Source: an uncultured Lachnospiraceae bacterium (GTDB lineage Bacteria; Bacillota; Clostridia; Lachnospirales; Lachnospiraceae). Taken from it: 36,090 bases of DNA. The stretch lies in the NCBI GenBank assembly GCA_947630855.1, contig CANRJF010000023.1, positions 1 to 36,090 of the forward strand. Direction: 5' to 3'. Below are positions 30,103 to 36,090 of the stretch, in pieces; position 1 is the first letter of the stretch; each line of letters starts with the position of its first letter. A program made the translations under genes and the position numbers. Under the pieces are notes generated by a model. It ran no database searches. It was not told the DNA's origin and saw nothing but the letters and a program-made list of their open reading frames with translations.

Positions 30103-32029
30103 CAAAGCCATATTTAAAAAGAATGTGACCCATTTCTGGCCCATATGGGCAGTGCTGCTGTTGTTTTACCTGTTTTTGTATCCTTTTATGATATATAATG
30201 TTTTTAAGCAGTTGTCAAACAGTAATGCAACAAATTATTCATTAACTTTTGAGGAAATTGTGGAACAGTCCATACTGCTGCCGGAGCTGACCCAGGTATT
30301 TGTCAATCCCGTATTTTTGTTTTTCATAACATTAATTGCGGCGGGGGCAGTGTTTTCCTACCTTTACACTTCCCGGGCGGCATATACCATTCATGCCCTG
30401 CCGGTAACGAGAAAATCGCTGTTTATTACCAATTATCTTTCCGGTCTGGCGTTTTTGTGGGTGCCCCAGATTATCGGAGCCCTTCTTGGGATTTTAGTTG
30501 GGGCAGGATGCGGTTTTAACTATATTGACATTGTGTTTAAGGGACTTATTGTTGCCATGGGCATCAGCTTTTTCTTCTTTAGCTTTCATGTGTTCGTGGG
30601 CATGTTTGTGGGGCAGTTAATTGCAATGCCTGTGTTTTCACTGATTATAAATTTGCTTTTTGTGGGATGTAAACTGATGTTTATTTTGCTGTTTTCCATA
30701 ATAGCTTACGGGATAACCCCTGATTTCTGGGAGAGCAGGCTGGATGTTTTATCCCCCCTGTACTATATGACCAGTAAAATTTATGTGAATATAACGTATA
30801 GCAACGAAGTTCGTTTATGCAGCGGTATTGACGGCGGAGCCCTTGTGGCAGGCTATGTGGCTGCGGCAGTTGTTATCGTGGCGGCAGCTTATATGGTATA
30901 CCAGAAACGGCAGATTGAGACGGCGGGAAGCCTTATATCCGTTAAATGGGTGACACCGGTATTCCGCTGGGGCGTAGGTATCTGCGGCGCGTTTTTGTGC
31001 GCACTCCTTGCCGATGCCGTGGTGTACTATCAATCCTTAACTGGCCAGTTTGTGGTTATGGCCATTGCAGCATTGATATTTGGGGCAGTCTTTTTCTTTG
31101 TGGCACAAATGTTTGTGGAGAAAAGTTTTCGGGTATTTAAGAAGAAGCGTTTTATGGAATGCGGGATATTTGCGGCGGTATTGGCGGTTCTGCTGCTCTG
31201 CATCCGGGGGGATGTGTTTGGCGTGGAGAAGAAAGTGCCAAAAGCAGACAGTGTAAAAGAAGCATATATTGCCTGCGGCGGAAATTTTGCCGGAGGGGAA
31301 GAAGGGGAGGATATAGAAGACATTATAAAACTGCATGAAAATATTTTATCCCACAAGAAAGAATACAGGAAGCTGGGGTTATATGATGAGGAAGAATCCA
31401 CATATTATGTGAACGTAAAATATTTTTTAAAAAACGATACCGTATTATACCGCTCCTATATAATTCCCGTAAGAGAGGAGGATTTGTCTGACGCATCTTC
31501 CCCGGCAGGAGAGGTTGTAAGCCTTTTGGCAGAACCGGAAAATTATATAAAATCCGTGTTCGGAATAAATTACAAAGAAAATCAATATACAGGCGGTCAT
31601 ATAGAAACCCGGGTAACTGTGGAGGCTGAGGGAGCAGATACCAGTTATTCTTCCGTGCCCGTGGAGATATCGGCACAGCAGGCACAGGCAGTATATGAGG
31701 CGTTTTTAAAAGACGTGGAGGAAGGGAATTTTGCGGAACAGATAGGGAGAGGAATGAGCTACACCGAGGAATACAAAAAGAGCGCATACTGGAACGGCAT
31801 CCAGCTTGAGTATATCAATAAAGAGGGCACCCGTTCCTATAATGACAGCTTCTATTATACAGACAAAAGATGGAGCAATTTCAATTCTAAAAGTGATACG
31901 GCATATATTACCTTTACGGCAGACTGTGAAAATATCATTGGAGTGTTATTGGAGGAAGGCATAATTGAGAGCCGGGAGGAACTTTGCACAATATGGGAGG
32001 TAGAACAGGAAGAGCAGGCTGTCGATTAA
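30077..32029 (+). CDS. ABC transporter membrane protein (DUF6449-like C-terminal region)
   Basis: The 650-aa protein starts with cytoplasmic FNKAIFKKNVTHFWPIWAVL, has about eleven hydrophobic helices up to residue 375 (for example LLLFYLFLYPFMIYNVF and FFITLIAAGAVFSYLYTSR), then a long soluble domain (about 380-650) rich in Glu, Lys and Tyr that probably lies outside the cell. This combination matches permeases of the GntR/YtrA-type operons in Clostridia. The gene starts inside the ATPase gene (26-bp overlap), so expression is coupled. The substrate is unknown. A strong terminator follows. Confidence 0.85.
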   Translation: MKSKTSCFNKAIFKKNVTHFWPIWAVLLLFYLFLYPFMIYNVFKQLSNSNATNYSLTFEEIVEQSILLPELTQVFVNPVFLFFITLIAAGAVFSYLYTSRAAYTIHALPVTRKSLFITNYLSGLAFLWVPQIIGALLGILVGAGCGFNYIDIVFKGLIVAMGISFFFFSFHVFVGMFVGQLIAMPVFSLIINLLFVGCKLMFILLFSIIAYGITPDFWESRLDVLSPLYYMTSKIYVNITYSNEVRLCSGIDGGALVAGYVAAAVVIVAAAYMVYQKRQIETAGSLISVKWVTPVFRWGVGICGAFLCALLADAVVYYQSLTGQFVVMAIAALIFGAVFFFVAQMFVEKSFRVFKKKRFMECGIFAAVLAVLLLCIRGDVFGVEKKVPKADSVKEAYIACGGNFAGGEEGEDIEDIIKLHENILSHKKEYRKLGLYDEEESTYYVNVKYFLKNDTVLYRSYIIPVREEDLSDASSPAGEVVSLLAEPENYIKSVFGINYKENQYTGGHIETRVTVEAEGADTSYSSVPVEISAQQAQAVYEAFLKDVEEGNFAEQIGRGMSYTEEYKKSAYWNGIQLEYINKEGTRSYNDSFYYTDKRWSNFNSKSDTAYITFTADCENIIGVLLEEGIIESREELCTIWEVEQEEQAVD

Positions 32030-32040
32030 GCATTATGACC

Positions 32041-32077
32041 AAAAGGAAGAATAGCAGGTTGTTATTCTTCCTTTTTT
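32041..32077 (+). terminator. Rho-independent terminator of the GntR-ABC operon
   Basis: GGAAGAATA at 32045-32053 pairs with TATTCTTCC at 32063-32071; A's at 32041-32044 extend the stem into the T run at 32072-32077. Confidence 0.9.
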
Positions 32078-32126
32078 AGTGTAAACTGTTTTTAGTATGG
32101 AAAGCGGTAAGATGAGGGAGCAGCCT

Positions 32127-33440
32127 ATGAACAGGGAACATATAATCTGGCGTGTGCAGCCTGAAAGCATTGCAGAGGAGATGGAGATTGAGCCGGGGGA
32201 TGTGCTTTTAGCCATCAACGATAAAGAAATACAGGATATTTTTGATTATCATTTTCTTATCAATGACGAATATATTGTAGTGCTGATACGAAAAAAAGAC
32301 GGGGAAGAATGGGAACTGGAAATAGAAAAGGACTACAATGAAGATTTGGGCATTGAATTTGAAAACGGACTTATGGACGATTACAAATCCTGCCGGAATC
32401 ACTGTATATTCTGTTTTATTGACCAGATGCCGGGGGGTATGCGGGACACATTGTATTTTAAAGATGACGATTCCAGGCTTTCTTTTCTCCAGGGGAATTA
32501 TATTACTTTAACCAATATGGAGCAGAAAGATTTAGACAGGATTGTACAATATCATCTGGAGCCTGTGAATGTGTCGGTGCATACCATGAACGGGGAACTG
32601 CGCTGTAAAATGTTAAACAACCGCTTTGCGGGGGATGCCTTAAAGAAACTTGAATATCTCCATGACAAAGGGGTGGAGATGAACGGCCAGATTGTGTTGT
32701 GTAAAGACATAAATGACGGGGAAGAATTAGAATACAGCATCGGGAAACTTACGGAGTACATTCCCCACATGAAAAGCCTTTCCATTGTCCCTGTGGGGCT
32801 TACAAAATACAGGGAGGGGCTGTATCCCCTAAAACCTTTTACAAAGGAGGACGCCACAGAGGTAATATCTGTTATCCATAAATGGCAGCAGTACTGTATG
32901 GAACGTTTCGGCATACATTTTGTCCATGGGGGGGACGAGTGGTATCTTTTAGCCGGAATGGATATGCCTCCTGAGGAAAATTATGACGGCTATCTTCAGT
33001 TGGAGAACGGGGTGGGAATGATGCGGCTTCTGGAAAATGAATTTTTAGAAGCATTAAAAAACTGCCCGGGAGGAAATACAAGGCGGAAGGTTACCATTGC
33101 CACGGGAAAGTTGTCAGCCCCTTTAATCAGCCGTTTATCCCGAAAACTGCAAAAAAAATACCCCAATGCAGAAGTTTGTGTTGAGGGCATCCGCAATGAT
33201 TTTTTCGGGGAGATGATTACGGTGTCCGGGCTTTTAACAGGAGGGGACATTTTAGCCCAGTTAAAAGGGAAAGATTTAGGGGAGGAGCTTCTTTTGTCCT
33301 GCTCCATGCTAAAAAGCGGCGAGGAGGTATTTTTAGACGATATGACAGTGGAAGAATTGAAAAATGCTTTACATGTTCCGGTGTATATTGTAAAATCAAG
33401 CGGTCAGGATTTAATAAATGCCATTTTAGATTACAGATAA
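32127..33440 (+). CDS. DUF512 family protein: PDZ-like domain plus radical-SAM-type CX3CX2C motif
   Basis: The 437-aa protein begins with a PDZ-like part (residues 1-65, RVQPESIAEEMEIEPGDVLL). Then comes C89-x3-C93-x2-C96 in SCRNHCIFCFIDQMPGGMRD, the spacing of radical SAM [4Fe-4S] ligands, followed by LYFKDDDSRLSFLQGNYIT, NVSVHTMNGELRCKML and a DUF512 region with IVPVGLTKYREGLYPL. The C-terminal part contains TIATGKLSAPLIS and GLLTGGDIL. The reaction is unknown; the family is conserved in Firmicutes next to der, as here. ATG 32127 is preferred because GAGGGAG lies 6 nt before it; ATG 32097 and 32112 are in frame upstream. Confidence 0.85.
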   Translation: MNREHIIWRVQPESIAEEMEIEPGDVLLAINDKEIQDIFDYHFLINDEYIVVLIRKKDGEEWELEIEKDYNEDLGIEFENGLMDDYKSCRNHCIFCFIDQMPGGMRDTLYFKDDDSRLSFLQGNYITLTNMEQKDLDRIVQYHLEPVNVSVHTMNGELRCKMLNNRFAGDALKKLEYLHDKGVEMNGQIVLCKDINDGEELEYSIGKLTEYIPHMKSLSIVPVGLTKYREGLYPLKPFTKEDATEVISVIHKWQQYCMERFGIHFVHGGDEWYLLAGMDMPPEENYDGYLQLENGVGMMRLLENEFLEALKNCPGGNTRRKVTIATGKLSAPLISRLSRKLQKKYPNAEVCVEGIRNDFFGEMITVSGLLTGGDILAQLKGKDLGEELLLSCSMLKSGEEVFLDDMTVEELKNALHVPVYIVKSSGQDLINAILDYR

Positions 33441-33455
33441 GGAGTTATTGATATT

Positions 33456-34778
33456 ATGAGTAAACCGGTTGTTGCAGTGGTAGGCCGTCCCAATGTGGGA
33501 AAATCTACCCTATTTAATGCTCTTGCAGGAGAGAGGATTTCCATTGTGGAAGATACCCCGGGAGTTACCAGGGACCGTATCTATGCACAGGCCTCCTGGC
33601 TTGATAAAAATTTTACGTTAATTGATACCGGAGGAATCGAGCCGGAATCCAAAGATATTATACTTTCCCAGATGCGCCAGCAGGCCCAGATTGCCATTGA
33701 CACGGCGGATGTCATACTTTTCCTTACGGATGTAAGGCAGGGGCTTATGGATGCGGACGCCAAGGTTGCGGATATGCTGCGGCGTTCCCAAAAGCCGGTG
33801 CTTCTTGTAGTGAACAAAGTGGACAGCTTCGAGAAATTTATGCCGGATGTGTACGAATTTTACAATCTTGGCATCGGAGAGCCCATACCCATATCCGCGG
33901 CTTCCAAACTGGGGCTGGGAGATATGTTAGACGAGATGGTAAAACATTTCCCAAAGGAGGATGCTTTGGGGGAAGAGGATGAGCGGCCGAGAGTGGCGGT
34001 GGTAGGAAAGCCCAATGTGGGAAAATCTTCATTGGTGAACCATCTGCTGGGGGAGAACCGGGTGATTGTTTCCGATATTGCGGGAACTACCAGGGACGCC
34101 ATTGACACGGCGGTAGAGTATAACGGCAGAGAGTACGTGTTTATTGACACGGCGGGCCTTCGGAGAAAGAATAAGATAAAAGAAGAATTAGAGCGTTACA
34201 GCATTATCCGTGCCGTCACGGCGGTGGAGCGGGCGGACGTGGTTCTTGTGATGATAGACGCCACGGAAGGGGTGACGGAGCAGGATGCCAAAATCGCCGG
34301 CATTGCCCACGAGAGGGGCAAAGGCATTATTATTGTGGTGAACAAGTGGGATGCCATTGAAAAAGATGATAAGACAATCTACAAACATACGGAGAGAATC
34401 CGCCAGGTTTTAAGTTTTATGCCCTATGCGGAAATCATGTTTATCTCCGCAAAAACAGGGCTTAGGACAGGGAAAATTTTTGAGATGATAGATACCGTAA
34501 TCGAGAATAATTCCATGCGCATTGCCACCGGAGTTTTAAACGAGATTGTCTCGGAGGCGGTAGCCATGCAGCAGCCTCCTTCCGATAAGGGAAAACGGCT
34601 TAAAATATATTATACCACCCAGGTGTCGGTAAAGCCTCCCACGTTTGTTGTTTTTGTAAACAGCAAGGAGCTGATGCATTTTTCCTACATCAGGTATCTG
34701 GAAAACCGCATTCGTGACACATTTGGGTTTAAGGGAACTTCGTTAAAATTTTTTGTCAGGGAGAGAAAGGAAGGGTAG
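33456..34778 (+). CDS. der: Ribosome-associated GTPase Der (EngA)
   Basis: Der has two GTPase domains in tandem and acts in 50S ribosome assembly. In this 440-aa protein the first has G1 GRPNVGKST at 10-18, DTGG at 57-60 and NKVD at 120-123; the second has G1 GKPNVGKSS at 184-192, DTAG at 231-234 and NKWD near 298. A KH-like domain follows ([20 protein letters not shown]). Length and motifs are complete. It lies 15 bp after the DUF512 gene and 2 bp before plsY, in a conserved Clostridial order with gpsA. Confidence 0.98.
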   Translation: MSKPVVAVVGRPNVGKSTLFNALAGERISIVEDTPGVTRDRIYAQASWLDKNFTLIDTGGIEPESKDIILSQMRQQAQIAIDTADVILFLTDVRQGLMDADAKVADMLRRSQKPVLLVVNKVDSFEKFMPDVYEFYNLGIGEPIPISAASKLGLGDMLDEMVKHFPKEDALGEEDERPRVAVVGKPNVGKSSLVNHLLGENRVIVSDIAGTTRDAIDTAVEYNGREYVFIDTAGLRRKNKIKEELERYSIIRAVTAVERADVVLVMIDATEGVTEQDAKIAGIAHERGKGIIIVVNKWDAIEKDDKTIYKHTERIRQVLSFMPYAEIMFISAKTGLRTGKIFEMIDTVIENNSMRIATGVLNEIVSEAVAMQQPPSDKGKRLKIYYTTQVSVKPPTFVVFVNSKELMHFSYIRYLENRIRDTFGFKGTSLKFFVRERKEG

Positions 34779-34780
34779 TT

Positions 34781-35461
34781 ATGGAAAATATGATTATAAA
34801 CCGTATTATCGCGCTGGCCATCGGATATGTATGCGGCATTTTTTTGTCCGGTTATGTTTACAGCAAGTCAAAGCACCAGGACATTACAAAAATGGGAAGC
34901 GGCAATGCGGGAACCACCAATACATTCCGTATTTTCGGGTGGAAGGCGGGACTTATCACTTTAATCGGTGATATTTCAAAACCCATTATTGCCATATTCA
35001 TTACATGGCTGATTTTTCACAAAAGCCAGCCGGAGGCAATGGCGCTTTTGAAATTTTATGCAGGTTTCGGCTGTATTTTAGGCCATGACTTTCCCTTTTA
35101 CATGAAAAATTTTAAGGGAGGCAAGGGGATTGCCTGTACAGGCGGGCTTATCATTGCCTGCTGCCCCATTGAAGTGCCTGTAAGTTTAGGGGTGTTTGTA
35201 CTGACGGTGGCAGTCACAAGGTATGTGTCTTTAGGCTCCATTTTGGCAGTGATTAGCTTTTTCTTACAGACAGTGGTTTATGGAGAGACAGGGATTCTTA
35301 ATCTGCCGGGAAAATATAAACCGGAGATTTACATAGTGGCAGGGATTATTATGGTAATTGCAATTGTCCGCCACAGAGAAAATATTAAGCGGCTGTTAAA
35401 CGGCAATGAAAACAAATTTAGTTTTAAAAGCCAAAAAGACGGCCAGAAAGAAGGAAAATAA
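34781..35461 (+). CDS. plsY: Acyl-phosphate glycerol-3-phosphate acyltransferase
   Basis: PlsY transfers the acyl group from acyl phosphate to glycerol-3-phosphate, the first step of phospholipid synthesis, in the membrane. The 226-aa protein has several hydrophobic segments and the family motifs MGSGNAGTTNTFRIFGW (glycine-rich loop) and GHDFPFYMKNFKGGKGIA, plus the conserved ILGH region. Its partner PlsX is not in the window. It starts 2 bp after der and its stop is directly adjacent to the gpsA start, so all three are co-transcribed. The basic tail (FKSQKDGQKEGK) is cytoplasmic. Confidence 0.95.
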   Translation: MENMIINRIIALAIGYVCGIFLSGYVYSKSKHQDITKMGSGNAGTTNTFRIFGWKAGLITLIGDISKPIIAIFITWLIFHKSQPEAMALLKFYAGFGCILGHDFPFYMKNFKGGKGIACTGGLIIACCPIEVPVSLGVFVLTVAVTRYVSLGSILAVISFFLQTVVYGETGILNLPGKYKPEIYIVAGIIMVIAIVRHRENIKRLLNGNENKFSFKSQKDGQKEGK

Positions 35462-36090
35462 ATGGCAAGAGCAGGAATTATCGGGGCAGGGAGCTGGGGA
35501 ACTGCCCTTTCGGCAGTTTTAAGCGATAACGGGCATGAGGTTACGGTGTGGTCTGTTATAGAAGACGAGATAGCAATGTTAAAAGAGAAACATGAACATG
35601 CAGATAAGCTTCCGGGAGTAAAACTTTCGGAGGACATTGTATTTACCACGGACTTGCAGCAGGCGGTTTTCGGCATGGATATCCTTGTTTTGGCAGTGCC
35701 TTCCCCCTACACAAGAAGCACTGCTAAATCCCTGGCTCCCTTTGTAAGGCAGAACCAGATTATTGTCAGCGTTGCAAAGGGAATCGAAGAAGGCACTTTA
35801 ATGACTTTAACGGATATTATCGAGGAGGAAATTCCGGCAGCGGATGTGGCGGTTATGTGCGGGCCCAGCCATGCGGAGGAAGTGGGGCTTAGGATGCCTA
35901 CAACTTTAGTGGCGGGGGCAAGGACGAGAAAGACTGCGGAATATGTGCAGGGTGTATTTATGAATGATGTGTTCCGCGTTTATACCAGCCCGGACATGCT
36001 GGGCATGGAGTTGGGGGGAGCCTTGAAAAATGTAATTGCCTTAGCGGCAGGCATGGCGGACGGCCTTGGTTTGGGGGACAACACAAAGGC
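35462..36090 (+). CDS. gpsA: Glycerol-3-phosphate dehydrogenase [NAD(P)+], partial (3' end outside window)
   Basis: The first 209 codons are present. GpsA makes glycerol-3-phosphate from dihydroxyacetone phosphate, supplying the acceptor for PlsY, which is encoded just before it. Motifs are the Rossmann loop GIIGAGSWGTALSAVL, VLAVPSPYTR, SVAKGIEEGTL, MCGPSHAEEVG and the substrate-site region GGALKNVIALAAGMADGLGL. ATG 35462 follows the plsY stop without a gap. The gene is cut by the window end in the middle of the C-terminal domain. Confidence 0.97.
   Translation, partial: MARAGIIGAGSWGTALSAVLSDNGHEVTVWSVIEDEIAMLKEKHEHADKLPGVKLSEDIVFTTDLQQAVFGMDILVLAVPSPYTRSTAKSLAPFVRQNQIIVSVAKGIEEGTLMTLTDIIEEEIPAADVAVMCGPSHAEEVGLRMPTTLVAGARTRKTAEYVQGVFMNDVFRVYTSPDMLGMELGGALKNVIALAAGMADGLGLGDNTK

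Noticed and set aside
1-36090. CRISPR array, tRNA, rRNA or complete insertion sequence
   Set aside because: No regularly spaced direct repeats, no tRNA cloverleaf or CCA-ended gene, no rRNA sequence and no transposase with terminal repeats were seen. The Rpn protein lacks such ends.

Overview
The window looks like a chromosomal segment of a low-to-mid-GC Firmicute, most likely a Lachnospiraceae-type Clostridium. The reasons are purine-rich AGGAGG ribosome binding sites, sigma-A promoters, Rho-independent terminators, the tmcAL/ackA/yceD-rpmF and rplS/lepB/rbgA/rnhB/yraN gene orders, and proteins typical of gut clostridia (DUF4253, Rpn-type nuclease, a DUF512 radical-SAM-like protein). This assignment is from gene content only; no 16S rRNA or tRNA gene is present.

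Positions 1-6.1 kb form an accessory block. It holds the tail of an unidentified protein, an AAC(6')-I-like acetyltransferase, a large structured intergenic inverted repeat, a HicAB toxin-antitoxin pair with an operator-like palindrome on its promoter, a WYL regulator, a second GNAT protein, an Rpn-family nuclease and an orphan protein with a FliD-like C-terminal region. From 6.1 to 10.9 kb there is housekeeping: a flavodiiron protein and tmcAL on the minus strand, then ackA and yceD-rpmF on the plus strand. At 11.0-11.7 kb lies a second toxin-antitoxin pair (Phd/RelE-ParE type).

From 11.8 to 18.1 kb is an envelope-signalling cluster: a BceRS-like two-component system, then a second OmpR/HK system, then an ABC-2 exporter (two membrane proteins and an ATPase). 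The promoters of the second system and of the exporter share a 19-bp element at exactly the same distance from the -10 box, which predicts that the second response regulator controls both itself and the exporter. From 18.2 to 20.8 kb a chemoreceptor and an FMN-binding lipoprotein form a minus-strand pair.

From 20.9 kb to the end, all genes are on the plus strand and mostly core: DUF4253, YesL-like, rplS, lepB, rbgA, rnhB, FliK-like and FlhB-tail-like genes (the ylqG/ylqH positions of Bacillus), yraN, pgeF, a GntR/ABC operon of the YtrA type, a PDZ/radical-SAM DUF512 protein, der, plsY and gpsA (cut by the window end).

The least explained material is non-coding. A ~90-bp structured element occurs twice (8708 and 20941), each time upstream of a plus-strand gene, ends in a promoter-like sequence, and shows a compensatory base-pair change between copies. 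A third, larger element at 755-920 begins with the same motif. These are the best candidates for something undescribed.
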